This document shows, in pieces, positions 23,776-36,800 of a DNA stretch of 64,000 bases (positions are counted from its first letter, which is position 1; every line of letters begins with the position of its first letter). The translations under genes were made by a program, and so were the position numbers. Origin of the DNA: Tetraselmis striata. Taxonomy: Eukaryota > Chlorophyta > Chlorodendrophyceae > Chlorodendrales > Chlorodendraceae. Where the stretch lies: NCBI GenBank assembly GCA_006384855.1, contig VCJN01002604.1:62001-126000 (forward strand), given 5' to 3'. The notes under the pieces were generated by a model that was not told the DNA's origin, made no database searches, and saw only the letters and a list, made by a program, of their open reading frames with translations.

Positions 23776-24053
23776 GTCGCCTACCCAGGGCTTTCCGTAT
23801 TAACTGGATTGCTGCCTAAACGGCCGTCGTTGAGACGCTGCAAGGGTTTCACTGGTGCCAGTCCTGTCCGGGGAAAAAAAAATTCCTGGCGGGGAAAAAA
23901 AAACGGCGCACCTCTGCGCGGCCCCCGTCTGCATTGTCCTTTTTTTTCCCCGCCCCCGGGACAGGACTGGCACCAGTGAAACGCTTGCAGCGTCTATAGA
24001 TACGACGACCGTATAGGCAGTAATCCAGTTACGGAAAGCCCTGGGTAGGCGAC
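23776..24053. mobile_element. Foldback MITE, complete copy
   Basis: The left arm 23776-23877 and the right arm 23953-24053 are imperfect reverse complements of about 100 bases (GTCGCCTACCCAGGGCTTTC at the left end, its complement at the right end). About 75 bases of T/A-run-rich spacer lie between them. There is no coding capacity. Solo arms of the same family occur at 2.77 and 17.24 kb. It ends about 390 bases upstream of the fumarylacetoacetase start, so it may form part of that promoter region. Confidence 0.75.
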
Positions 24054-24439
24054 ATTGTCCTGCATTGTTCTTCTCACTCGCCCGTCTGGTCTTCCACACG
24101 CCTTCACACGCCTCGGCCTGTTGCCATATAAAGCGGTCGACGTCGCTCCATCAAAGTAAACTGGCGCCATTAGCACGCCCAGTGCATACCAATTATTGGG
24201 CGGGTTGGCTTGCCAGCTCAACAGGCGCCGGTTCCCGCTTGGTCTGCTTTATCCTGGGCAGCACACCGAGGTCGTCGTTTTCCTCTTCATCAGCGGCGCC
24301 CGGAACGACTCCGCCCCCAAAATCAAGCGACCAGTACACTCCTGCTGCACGCCTACTCGTCAGCCCGCAGCCCACAGCCCGCTGCGCACTGCTTCAGCCC
24401 AAATTCTGCCGCGCACGCGCTGTGTCGACGCAGGCCGCG

Positions 24440-27400
24440 ATGGCCACCGCTCCACGCAGCTTCCTCCCCGTTGCGGCACACAGCCACTTCCCGCTGGCAA
24501 ACCTGCCGTACGGCGTGTTCCGGCCGCGCTTGGCCCAGGAGCCACGAAAGTGGGCCGCCGAGGGGTCCCGCGTGGGGTGCGCAATCGGCGACTACGTCCT
24601 GGACCTCGCGGCCCTGGAAGCGGAGGGCGCCTTCGGGGACACCGCCGTGTATGGCGTTGACGGCTGTTTTTCTCAGGTGACCGCTGCTTGCTGCCTTCCC
24701 ACCCGCAGCGACACTTGCCGCGACCCGGCCGCCCTCAACGATCAGCGCTGCAGTCCTTAAATCCAACGGCATAGCTTTCGGGGGCTGCCTGTGAGCGCAG
24801 ACCTGGCTGTGGTGAGGGGTGCGGCAGTCGCCACTCACAGTGGCCGCGCATCGCAGGGCAGCCTCATTGCGTTCATGTCGCTGGGCCGGGCCGTCTGGCG
24901 CGAGGTGCGCAAGGTCATCACCGACCTTCTCAGCGAGGATAACCCGCAGCTGAGAGACAATGCCGAGCTCCGGGAGCGGGTGCTAATACCCATGGTGCTC
25001 TCGCCCGCCACTGCTGCCACACTCTCCTGCCACTGCGCGCAGTGCTCCATTCTCGCTGACCCAGCTATCGTGCTATTTGCTAGAGCGCGGTGGAGATGCT
25101 GATGCCGGCGAAGATTGGAGACTACACTGACTTTTTCGTCTCCAAGTACCACGCCGAGAACTGCGGGGCCATATTTCGGGGCAAAAAGGCCGTCTCTCCA
25201 AACTGGCGAGTCGCTGATCCGCCTCCCTCAACCCCCCCCCCCCCCCCCCCCATTCACTAACACAGCCAGCGGCTGACAAATACAAACGTAAGGCCCGAAA
25301 CCTGAGCGCACATGGGTGCGAGGGGCTCAAGACTGAACCCCGTCCGCGTGCCCATGTCCTCCCCGTTGCTCTCATCCTGCCGCCAGGCCGCACATGCCGG
25401 TTGGTTACCATGGCAGAGCCTCGTCAGTGGTGGTGTCAGGCACCGACATCCACCGGCCCAGGTGCAGCCCGCCCATGCAGGCCGGGACCCCCTGTGTGGG
25501 ACGTGAAACCTCTGATTACGTATCAGTATGGCTGTAGGACGACATGCATGCATATACTGGCCTCCAGCAAAGGGCTTGGAGGCAGGGGTCGGTTGTCTTG
25601 ATGTCGAATTGATATCGCCCGAAGCAGCCATTTGTATCGGGCAGATAAATATTGCGCAAGCGGCACAAGATGCACCTCTATCCAAGAGATGCACCTCTAT
25701 CCGTATGGATACCAGCCACTATGCCGGAACGTTTTTGGGTGAGCGTTTCCGGAGTCTTATAAATTAAGCGTGGGGTTATGCCTGCCGCCATGCTTGGCAA
25801 GCACTTCCTCCGTTCAGCACTGCTTATGCGGCACTTTCTGCCGCACTTGTCAGTGCTGTCGTTCTGCTGCTGACACCCGGGAGTGGCGGGCTCGATGCCG
25901 GCGCAGGGGGCAGCGCATGGGTCCGGAGGGCGCACCTGTGCAGGGCGCCTGCCAGAAGATGGACTTTGAGCTGGAAATGGTGAGAAGAAGGGGTGGGGGG
26001 GGGGAAATGTCACTGTGACCATTGTGCCGAGCGCCAGGACGCGCCCTGGTGTCTTGGCAGCCGTCACGCTTTCCAGACCCCTGAAACCCAACTCAATCAG
26101 CCCTAACACTAGTGAGGTTACTCTCTTCCCCCTCTAACCCTAAAACAGTGTAATCCACATTTTCTTTTTGGCTCACCGACACTCAAAAAACCTGTAATTT
26201 ATGCCTCGCTTGCCTGAGATCTAAAGAGACCTTTGCTACTTGTCGGCGATGAATTTGCCTATAAGTATAGTTAACCTCTGGCAGTTAGATCGACTCTTAT
26301 TCGCAATGTTTTACCATCGCGTCGCCCCCCCCCCCCCCCCCCCCGCGTCGATCCAGCTGAGTGCAATTAACACCAAAGGTAGGAACGCCCATGAAGATAT
26401 TCAGTGGAGTGACACGACCTCCCTTTGCCCGCTTATTTCACCACAGGCGTGCCTCATGGGCCCAGGCAACGAGCTCGGCAGCTCCATCTCCGTCCACGAT
26501 GCTGAACAGCACATCTTCGGCCTGGTGCTGATGAACGACTGGAGCGCCCGGGATGTGCAGGCGTGGGAGGCGCAGCCGCTGGGGCCGTTCAACGGCAAAA
26601 ACTTTGCGACCACCATCTCGCCGTGGGTCGTCACCCTGGACGCCCTGGAGCCATTCCGGTGAGTGCCTTGCGCACAGATTAGGGGCACCCAGGCTGTTTT
26701 TACGTGCATGTTTACATATATGCAGTCGTTGCATCGCTACATCGTACACGTAATTTATGCTCGCCACATGACCTTAATATACTTGTCAAGGTCATATGTA
26801 ATTCCTTGACTAGCATATCGTACGTCTAGCATGCTTGTCAAGGTCATATGTAATTCTTGACTAGCATTCTGTACCCAATTATAAGTATGGAGGCACTTCC
26901 CCAGAGTTCATGGATATATATATATATATGTATATATATATGTATACACTCGATTATTACGTATCTATGTAGAACTGGAGTGCATTGAATCAAGGAGTCG
27001 TCCATCTGTGGCTCAGTTTTGCGAGTAGCTGAGGTGTCCATTGGGTTTAAACCTCCCTAATTTAGGGTATGCAGGCTCTGTACCGGTCGTCGCTACATGC
27101 TGTGTGTGTTGGCAGGGCATTGACAAATTTCGACCAGGTCTGTCTCAACAGCATAGTTTTGACACTGTGAGCCATGACCTCACTGTGGGATTGCTGTGTC
27201 GTACTATCCGTGATGCGCGCCCAGGTGCCCGGCCATCGAGCAGGACCCGCCGGTGCTACCCTACCTCCGCCAGGCCAGCCCTTCCTCGTACGACATCAGC
27301 CTGCAGGCAAGCATCAAGGAACGCGAGGGCGATGACGCGTGTGTGGTGACTCAGTCCAACTACCGCCATCTGTGAGTGCCGCGCACATCCGCTGTCTACC

Positions 27401-28347
27401 ATTGCAGCACGCTGAGTGCATAATCAATGAACTATGCTGACACCATAAGTTCAATGACGAATTGTAATGTTCGCGGTTCTTGTTGGTAGATGGCAGCTGT
27501 TGATGATTTTTGTCAGCTTGTGGAGTTTATTTTGATACCGCAACATTTAATGGGTCCCATGGGTTTAGAAAGTATTGAATTGTTTTGCAGCAACAAGCCG
27601 GGCATTCCATGTAGTATGCGTGATGTGTTGTGATACATTTCCAGGTAAATATGGTCTTTTCTCTATTCGCGGGGGGTGAAAAGCGATCAGATACAGCGAA
27701 CTAAAAGCGTGGTTATCGGATATTTGGTATGTTTTCAGCATTGACGTGCGCTCCCTGCGACCCGTATTTGATGCAAGCCATGCATAATCGGCATTGAGTA
27801 TGCGCTTTAGACAAACTCCGGCGCTTTTCTATGTCATGTTACATACCCATGCCCATGTAATGCGATGCTCAGGAAATGGAGAGTGTGTGTTGGATCAGAT
27901 TAGTGATCTAATAGATTAGTGAGTTGGATCAGAGTAATAATGAGAATCACTCGCGACATGTCAGCTGAAGCGCGCCGTCCTTCTGGTAACTACACAAAAC
28001 GGGGCATCAGTTTGTCCCCATGCGTTGCTCACAACTGTGCATTTGCCCCTGGCAGATACTTCTCGTTGCCGCAGCTCGTGGCGCACCACACCTTTGGGGG
28101 CTGCAACCTGCAACCTGGCGACTTGCTGGGCACCGGCACCATCAGCGGCCCCACGGACGACAGCCTCGGCTGCATGCTGGAGCTCTCACAAAACGGCGCT
28201 CGGCCGCTCAGTATCGGCCGCGGCAATGAACGCACCTTCCTGCAGGACGGCGACACCGTGACGTTTTCTGGTTATTGCCAGGGCGATGGCTTCCGGGTTG
28301 GCTTTGGGGAATGCAGCGGTATGGTCCTGCCCGCGCTGGGAAGCTGA
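24440..28347 (+). CDS. FAH: Fumarylacetoacetase, complete, 8 exons
   Basis: Last enzyme of tyrosine catabolism: hydrolyses 4-fumarylacetoacetate to fumarate and acetoacetate in the cytosol. Exons: 24440-24676, 24857-24994, 25084-25205, 25387-25461, 25907-25979, 26447-26658, 27225-27371, 28056-28347, giving 431 residues, close to the family's usual length of about 420. The start [19 protein letters not shown] matches the family N-terminus, though the frame stays open upstream. Catalytic features are present: [13 protein letters not shown] (metal Asp and general-base His), the ELEM acidic pair, MNDWSARD, and [14 protein letters not shown]. The end [15 protein letters not shown] is typical. Phases match at all junctions. 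The third intron starts with GC (CTG then GCGAGT) instead of GT. C tracts lie in the introns at 25232-25251 and 26325-26344. Nothing suggests a pseudogene. Confidence 0.95.
26785..26946. repeat. Short tandem duplication and AT microsatellite in an FAH intron
   Basis: CTTGTCAAGGTCATATGTAA occurs twice about 50 bases apart (about 26786 and 26835), each time followed by TTGACTAGCAT. A (TA)n/(ATGT) microsatellite follows at 26922-26946. Both lie in intron 26659-27224. Confidence 0.7.
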
Positions 28348-30705
28348 GTAGACCGGCGGGACAGGCCTGCATGCTCGATTCACTTGCACAAAAATCAACC
28401 AGTTGACAATCACTCGTTATCTATCCCCCATCGGGAAAATTCCTCAGTTGACTGGGCATTGTGATGAACGTGTAATCCCAAAAAGCACATAGAATCGAAT
28501 GATTAATATGATGGTGCTGTATTGCTGAAGATTGATACGCGGCACTGATTCCACGGACGACCTGCCTCGTGCACGAGTGGTAAGGACTGACATCGGCGGG
28601 CGGGGGGGGTGGGGGGGGGGGGGGGGGCGGGGAGTCTAGTCTCCGACCAGCGGACATGACATTCTGGCAAGCATCGCGCTGCTGATTGCGTCAGAGTCGA
28701 GCCCCTCGCCGGGTGCGAAGCTGTGTTCGAGTATCTTGTACTGGGAAACCTCGGCCGGTTACTTCACTGGATTCTAGTGGTCATAACGATGATTTTACGA
28801 TTACCTATGGCAGCAGTTCATTCTCTTCCATGGAGGAGGCATCTCCCGCTGTTCGTCCAACCTCTGAAGGACTCAGCCGAACACGGGCGGCGCGACACAG
28901 CTGTACGGCCTAGGCCTCTCCTTTGAATTTGTTATTTTATCTTCATACACAACTGCGAAGTTTTCCGAGTGAATTGCCTAGAGTCATGGACAGCCTGAAC
29001 TTCGCTTCAAACGAATGTAGAAAAAACGTGTCCGCACATAATGTATATTCCTTATGCGATAACCATTATGCTATACAGCGAAGGTCTCAATTTAACGAAA
29101 AAACTTGTCGCGATTAATAAAGTAAATTAATCGTGGCATGTAACTAGGGAATTAAGGCTAGGATACTCATCCATGGACATATATCTGTATGTATACATAT
29201 TTACACCCTCCACAGAAGTCCTATGCCCCTGTCTCGCCGAATCCGAGTTTACGAATAGTGGGGCAGCTGAATCTAGGGTTTATGACCTAAAGTCCTGGAA
29301 TGTTGCACATTTATGCTCAGCCTTCATCACCATAGGGTGTAAGCAACCCCTTTGACCCTAACAAGTGTTATGCACGAGTGGCACTTGCGCCACATTGAGC
29401 GTTTCTAGTACCCCCACAACAATGGGGGTTGGTGCCCCGTACGTCCCGCCGCGCATGCATAGACCATTGCATGGTGGGATGGCCATGGGCGGGCGAGGAA
29501 ACATGTCAGCAAAGAGGCTAGGGTGTTTTTGCTTGGGGTGGGGTCATGGTGGCGTGCGCCCGTGCACGATGTGGCGTGATACCCTCGCCACTGCAGCGCC
29601 GCCTGGTGGTGCAGCTCAAACTCGCGGTATCGCTCAGTGCGTTGCGAGGAAACGCCAGGAAACTTTCATATAAAAACGAATAACGCGAGCACGGGTACAA
29701 ATTCTACAGCAGCAGCACGGTTGTCCGAGGCCATTTAGACACTTGTTGATTTATTTCAGAAATAATATGCCGAAATCTGACGTCTGTGTCAGCGTATCGT
29801 CAACACGGCGTGAAACTTTACGCCGAGTGGATCTCAAAACCTGATACACGGTGGCGGCACAGTGCGTTGTGTGTAATCGTGCACAGATCACTTATACTTG
29901 GCACATGCCCCCCTTGAGCGATGCCCACGGCCGCCATGCCGGGTCCCCCCTTTCACAACATTTTTCCCACTGGCATCGGCGCATTGAGGTGCACGCCATT
30001 GCCGTTCCACTGGGCTCAACATGGCGCGCTATGAGCATGCGGCCATGCACTACTACAGAAAAGAAAAGCATTGGCCTACGGCAAGGAGGCCGCGAGAACC
30101 CTCTCCCGCCTGCGCATGCAACGATCACAGCCGCATTGTGTCCATGATTTTGCCTATAAACCATCGTCATCGACACGTAGGGCTTGGTCCACGTCGTGAA
30201 TGGCCTAATTTCAATGCCCTGCGCGTATGGTGGATACATAGTTATCATACCAAGCGTGATGTGGTATGACTACTGGGGCATGCAGTGGTGTCCCATATCT
30301 ATTTATGCACACGAGTGGCGCAATTTGCTGTTTTAAAGCGCCAGCGCGCCATAATCCCCGTTTTTGGCCTAAATGGAAGTGTTGACGGCAACAGCTACCG
30401 CGTGGCAATATTATTGGGTGTACCGCGCTATCGCGGCATTTCCCCCAGCCATGCGACCTTCTATAACATATGCATGCACGCGCGCACGGCCTCAGTGTAG
30501 CTGCGCATGGGCATGTGATGGATCGAATCCGCAAACCCCATATTTATGTGGATGTGTGTATATTCCGGTATATATGTGTTTATACAAATATTTCTATTGA
30601 CCTGCACTTTAGTTCGTACTGGTACTTCTTTTCAGAGTACAGATTCAGGTATGTGCCTGAGTACATGTAGCGCTATATTTCTGCTTTCTCCCTATAATAC
30701 AGCAT
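28348..30705. other. Gene-poor region downstream of FAH
   Basis: The first part is the FAH 3' region. A G-rich tract lies at 28599-28631. I find no supported gene. A minus-strand frame at 30248-29892 contains VVVHGRMLIARHVEPSGT, which vaguely recalls a DDE transposase, but this is too weak to call. Other frames are short. Confidence 0.4.
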
Positions 30706-32738
30706 ACCTTTCGTTGCGACTATACCAGGCCCGGGGTTTTTTGTGACATGACAGCTTTGTAGTCGTTCGTGGTATTTCCGCTTACATTTGCTGACGGGAT
30801 GAGAAAAAGCCGGCTCACCCTTCAAAAACCCCGATTGCAAAACCCCCGGTACGGGAGCTAAAAGCCATTGTACGTTTACGCCGTTTCGCATCAGGGATTA
30901 TTGTCAGTGCGTCGTGATTTCACTCCGGAAGTGCGACACGGCTTCATTGTGTCCTTCCGTGCGCTCTTTCTAGTCGCTCTTTTTGATACAAGGCGGGTAC
31001 TACTACTGTTCGACATCGGAACATATTGTGAAAGTAATGCAAAGAGATATGTCTCCACTCTTGCGTGCGCACCGATCGTCGGCCAGCCGACAGAGCCATG
31101 CGGCGCGGGCCGGCTGAGCTGGGGGCGGCGGTTCGCTTTCCGGCTTGCCGCCGCCATTACTAGCCCGAGGGGGCTACGTGTGGACTGAAGGCATACGTGC
31201 CACTAGTCGAGCGTAAGGTTGCAATTTTCCTACGCCCGGTCGAGGCCGGGCTTGCTGTCGGAGTATATATAGGCATGCCGGTCAACTACAAGACCGTCGT
31301 TGAGGCGATCGAGGCGGCCTAGATAGCATCGCGAAAGCAAAGCCGATTTGTAAACCAGCACAACTTAGAAATCAAACATGCCCCCTCGTTCCTTCCGATC
31401 GCTTGTATTCGCATGGTGAGTGATGTTCCCGAAGGGCCTCCGCTTGTGGCACTCGATTCGACCACCAAGGTCCCGACCCTACCCATGTCACTCCTGGTGA
31501 GATGATGGTGCACATGTCCAACGAGTCGCGAATCAAGCCGTATGTAGTCGCCGTCGCGGTTGCCGCCTGCCGCTGCGCATCCCCCACAATCCCCAGCGCG
31601 CGGGAGCTCCCGTTTATCCCATAAAATAAAATACACTCATCGAGACCGGAAGGTCTATCTAGTCACATGATCGGGGGTTTTCCACGAAATCTCGACGACA
31701 ATAGAGACCTTCTGGTTAAATTACGGCCCCGCCGGGGGTTTTTCGATATTTGGCATTTCGTCGAGATTTCGTAGAAAAAACCGCTCGTGTGCTCCGGTTG
31801 TCTCGATGAGTGCTGTGTTTTGTGGCGGTACATGATAAATGGGAGCTCCGCCCGCACGAGCAGAGGGTTGCGGGGGATGCTTGCGTAACGCGCCAGCTGC
31901 CAACTGCGACGGCGACGGCTTGATTCGCGACTCGTTTGACATGTGCACCGTCATCTCAACATGAGTGAACCCTGGCAACGTCGGGATCTTGGTGGTCGAG
32001 TTGGGTGCCACAAGCGGAGGACTTGCCTTCAGGGACAGCACACACCATTCGGGTGCATGCGTTCGACAGAAACGAGGGGGTAGGTATGATTTTTGAGTTG
32101 TGCTCGACAAAGTGGCGTTGCTCGCGATAATGGTGTCTAGGTTGCCGCGATCGCCACAACGACGGCGGCCCTGTAGTTGACCGGCATGCCTCCGACAGCC
32201 AAACCATCATCGACCGGGCCTATGAAGAATGTAGGCTTGCACTCGACTATAATGCCAGGTAGGCGTTCCGTCCCCGCACGCCCCCCTGCTCGGGTTGTTG
32301 ATGGCGATGGCAAGCCGCAAAGCGAACGGTCGCGCCCGGCCCTGGCCGGCCCGCGCCGTGGAATCGCATGCTGCATGTCGGCTGGCCGCGACTAGTTGTC
32401 CGCACCGTGCAGATATCTCCATAGTATATATGTACCGGTCCGAAGCAGTATTACCCGTTTCATATAAAAAGAGCGATCGGAAAGAGCACGGAAGGACACG
32501 AAGCCGTGCCGCACTTCCGGAAAGAAATCACGGACAAAAAAACCCTTGATGCGAAACGGCGCAAACGTACCATGGTTTTTAGCTCCCGTATACCGGGTTT
32601 CCTTGCTGCAATCGGGATTTTTCCGGATGGGTGAACCGGTTTTCCGTCCCGTAAATCTAACCGGAAATGCGACGAATGATTAGAAAGCTATCATCATATA
32701 CCACAGAAACCCCGGCCCTGGTAGTCGCAACGAAAGGT
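30706..32738. repeat. Two-kilobase imperfect palindrome
   Basis: The sequence from 30706 (ACCTTTCGTTGCGACTA) reads, with divergence, as the reverse complement of the sequence ending at 32738. Matching landmarks run all the way in: CCCGATTGCA, GCGCCGTTTCGCATCA, CACTTCCGGAA, GCGCGGGCCGG, GGCATGCCGGTCAACTACA, CCTCCGCTTGTGGCAC, GACGAGTCGCGAATCAAGCCG-like blocks, GAGCTCCC and finally CGAAATCTCGACG against CGTCGAGATTTCG close to the centre (about 31728). Arms are therefore about 1 kb each with almost no spacer. A frame ending in GMPVNY is open in both arms in outside-to-inside direction and stops at the same place, suggesting two head-to-head copies of a formerly coding element. Confidence 0.8.
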
Positions 32739-33874
32739 CTTTAATATTCAAACATGGGCGGGTATTTAGCGGTAGCGGTGGATCTTCCGAACGCAGATAT
32801 CCAGGCTGCCGGAGCAAGTGAATAGCCCTATTGAAGTACGTCGAAAATAGCCTTGTGCAAACAAATGTCGATGCGGTTCTACGAGGCTTGCAAGAGTGGA
32901 GCACTTTCCCCAACAGTGTTTTGTATCGTGTGTCATGTAAACCGAAAGGGAGGAAAAGGTAAATTTTACGAACCTGCTTCGCATGATTAATCGTATTTTC
33001 ATATATCAAGAAAGGTTGAATCGTAGCTGTACGCGCAACATGTATGTGGCATTAAGTATGACTGCGTGGCGGATGCAACGCGAGGTGTACGAGGCCGGTG
33101 ATCTATCGTGTTTATGCTTCTGTGATTGGCTCGTGTGATGACACGGATGAATGTACTGAAATCGAGATGGTGGCTATCGGCAGCTTTACGCGGTGTGATT
33201 GTGATACGTACGCATAATAATGGCGTGTACGTGCTTCTACGAAATGATAAACCCAAGTTGTGTTCGCTACCGAGTTGGCGTTTTCTTAATTTTGATAGGT
33301 GTGTATTATACGGCATTTCGGAACAAGGCAGTCGCACTGTACGCACCATTCGCGTCCCTGCTACACATGTTGGTTGAGTGCCCCTCACCGGTGGAACATT
33401 TCCAGCGCGGCTTCCAACGCGACACCCGCGCTCTTCCGCCGCGCACGCTCCCAGCACTCGCGCGCGTCCTAAGCGAGAGGAGCGGCTAATCTCGCCGCCG
33501 TACATGCAGGTTTAGGCACCTGGAGCAATGTTCGACGAATCTGAAGCGCTCATCGTGGAGGTGAGACGTTCGCCGCAACTGGGCGTGGTTCGTCTTTTTA
33601 CGGTATGTTTCTCGTTTCCTTGATTTCGCACTTCGCCAGCGCCTGCACCGCCTGCTTACTCAGCCATAGCCCTCTTTTTCTTTCCTTTTTGTCCTTAACC
33701 TTCCTCAAGAAGCTGTCAGCCTCTATTCATTCCGTGCCTCCCTCGCGCTTAGTGTCTTTTGAGTCCGACTATATGGTCACATACATATCGAGATTTTCTG
33801 TTGCCCCTAGCACAGCACCGAACGCCGACTCCGTTTCCTCCACGCTTTCACTTAACCTTCCTGCCGCCAATTTT
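32739..33874. other. Spacer between the palindrome and DIRS-like element 2
   Basis: No domain, splice-supported exon or repeat copy was recognised. Open frames (for example 33126-33505 on both strands) are short and overlap each other. Confidence 0.4.
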
Positions 33875-36800
33875 GTTTACTACCGGTAGTTGGGGTTTCC
33901 TTTTCCGCATGGCGACCGCTGCGCGCGTTCGCCTGCGTACGCGTTACAAATGTGGCACGCATGCGATGCTCGCAGCTAAAAACATCGTTCTCAAAAGCAC
34001 GGTAGTCCGCGTATACTAGTATGCTTCAAACCCGAAATCTGCCTGAGACGAAACTGCCGTACAAACGAGCACGGTCAACTCCAGCACCACGCTACGAGTC
34101 GACCGCAATCAAGGTAGAAGTCTTATAAAAGCTAGCGGGCTATCTGCTGTCCCCGTCTTCCATCTTCACGCCCCGCCGACCATGTGGCGGGCCGTGTCGA
34201 GTCTCACAGATTCGTCCTATGCAATACGCTTTGGCGTTCCCGCACGCCCGAACCGCGTGTGAAGACCCCCCGTCTTCCGACCGCCGGAGCCATCTTCTTG
34301 GGTGCGACTAGCTGACTTTTGCCGGTCTGATGACAACTAACGCCTTAGACTCGCACCTTCGAAAGGCAAGCGCTAAAACAACGCGCCTCTTTTCTCAACG
34401 AGCCCCCATTCCAACCGCGCATGCTGCGCGGGTTGGTGGTAATGGTGGCCCTTATGCGTGGCCTCAAAACAGCACGCTCCATCTTGGCGCCGACTGCTCG
34501 GCGCCTCGGCCTAGATGTCCGATTCAAACCTCTGCCTACCTCGGAAATGGGAACGATTCGGTGTCAGGCCATTGGCCGACTCGTCCACCATGACCGAGCA
34601 ACATGCTCCCTCCGGTCGGTTATTTATTCCTGCCGCGGCGTGCGACGAGCACGCGGCCTAGGGCGGCCGATGTCACTCCCGAGCGGGGACGGACCCATGC
34701 GGGCCACGCGCGTGGTCATGTAGGCTCCGGCTCGCGTGCCGACTCGTGCACCCATGTGTCGAATTATATGCGCCACCGGGTGCGACGCAATTGGCAAGCT
34801 TGGGCGGACATCGGCGCTGGCCGCCAAGTCGTCGACATGATCCGCAACGGCGTGCGCATTCCGTTCAAGAACGGGCCGCCCGCCCCTTTCAACCAAGGGG
34901 TCTCGATGGAGGACGCGACTCCCGACCAACTACGCTTCATTGACGAAGAGTCGGGCCACAACCTGGCTAGCGGAGCGTGGGAAGAAGGCCACTGCTCGCG
35001 GTGGGTTTCTCGGTTGTTCCTCGTACCTAAACCGGGCGTCAATAAATGGCGGCTCATCATCGATCTACGGCCCCTCAACCGGTATTGCGAGGAGCGAAGC
35101 CTGAGTTTCGAGACTTTCACACGGCTGCGTCGCCTGGCTTGGCTACATGCTCTCCATGGACCTATAGTACAGCTTCTACGCATCGCTCCCGAAGACCGAG
35201 ATTATTTCACCGTCAACTACTGAGGCAAGCTCTATACCGGCTCGCGGGGCTCTCCATGGGGTGGAGCTTGACCCCCTACTACTTCTCTTCCCTCACCGCG
35301 GCGTTCAAACGCCATCTGCGACGCCCCGACTTCGCAGTGACCTCCCAAGGAGTGCGTCGTGCCAACTTGAGCATGGGGCGACGTCAAGCGCTGCGCAGCC
35401 GCTTCCGTGGCTGCCGCATGCTCCCCTACACGGATGACTTCATGTTATTTGCGTCCAGCCGAGCGCAAGCCTATATACTGTGCGTGCCCGCCTCACCTCC
35501 CTGCTCGGACGGCTGTGTCTCGGCCAAAATCCCGACAAGGGCCAATGGGAGCCGGTACAAGGGTTGGAGCACCTCGGTCTGAAGATCGACTCGCGGAGCG
35601 GTACGATTCGAGCCCCTCTTCGGAAACTCGATTCCCTCGTTGCTACAACCCTTGGCCTCATCCGCCGTGCTAAGCGAGACAAGCGATGGCTACTGCCTGT
35701 GCGAGAGCTCGCGTGCCTGGCATGACGCGCTCAATTCTTATTTCTCGCCATCATTCCGGCGCGGTTCTACATGCGCGAGATGCACGACGTGCTCCGCACG
35801 AAGGACTCATGGAGCGGGCGCGTCAAGATGACGCGCCAGCTCCGACGCGACCTCGAGTGGTGGGTGGCGGTCCCCAACCACAACAACGGCCGCTCCATCT
35901 ACAAGCCCGTGGAGACGGCCTACATGCATGTGGACAGCTCAGGCTACGGGTGGGGAGCCGTTCTCAACGAAACCACCGAGGCGCGCGGGTTCTGGTACGA
36001 CGGTGGCCGCGAGCTGCACATCACCTACAAGGAGCTCAAGGCTGTTCGGTACGCCGTGCTCACATTCCTCTCGGAGATGCGAGGTCGACATGCATTTCTC
36101 CACGAGGACAACATGGGTGGGGTCCACGTCCTCGCCAACCTCACCTCCCGCTCCCCTCTACTCATGACGGAGCTGCGAAAACTGTGGTTCATCCTTGACT
36201 CCAACGACATCTCCATCCGCGCGCGCTACATCAAGACCACGGCAAACATCCGGGCTGACCACCTCAACCGCGAAATTGACTACGACGACGGGGCGTTCAG
36301 CTTACGCCACTTCAACCACCTCGACAACATCTGGAAGCGTCACACCATCGACCGCTTCGCTACCATGGAGAACGCGAGGCTCCCGCGCTACAATTCCCAC
36401 TAGCGTGACCCTTGCAGCGGAGCCACCGACAGCATGCTGTGCCTCTCCGATGCTGGCGCATGGCGTCGTGAGCACAATTGGTGCACCCCCCCCCCCCCCC
36501 CCCTCCCTTGGGGCCTCATTGACAACCTCGTCATCAAGCTCCACACCTCTGGCGCGGCGGCCACCGTCGTCGTGCCCTACATGCCCGACCGCGGCTGGCA
36601 CCAGCGCCTCTCGGAAATGACATCCGAGGTGGCAGTCTTCCTGCCCTCCCCAGACCTCTTCGCGCCGGGCCGCCTCGGCGTACGCACTGGCGTCGGTCCT
36701 CCCGCTTAAGTGGCCAGTGGTCGCCTTCCGGCTCCCCCTTCTGGCCCGGTGCCCGGCCCCGGATTTTTGACCGCCCCTAGTCTGCCTTTCGGGCCGGCCG

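Noticed and set aside
29892..30248. Possible DDE transposase remnant (VVVHGRMLIARHVEPSGT)
   Set aside because: Only one short stretch resembles the family. No acidic triad or terminal inverted repeats could be placed, so it is mentioned only in the intergenic entry.
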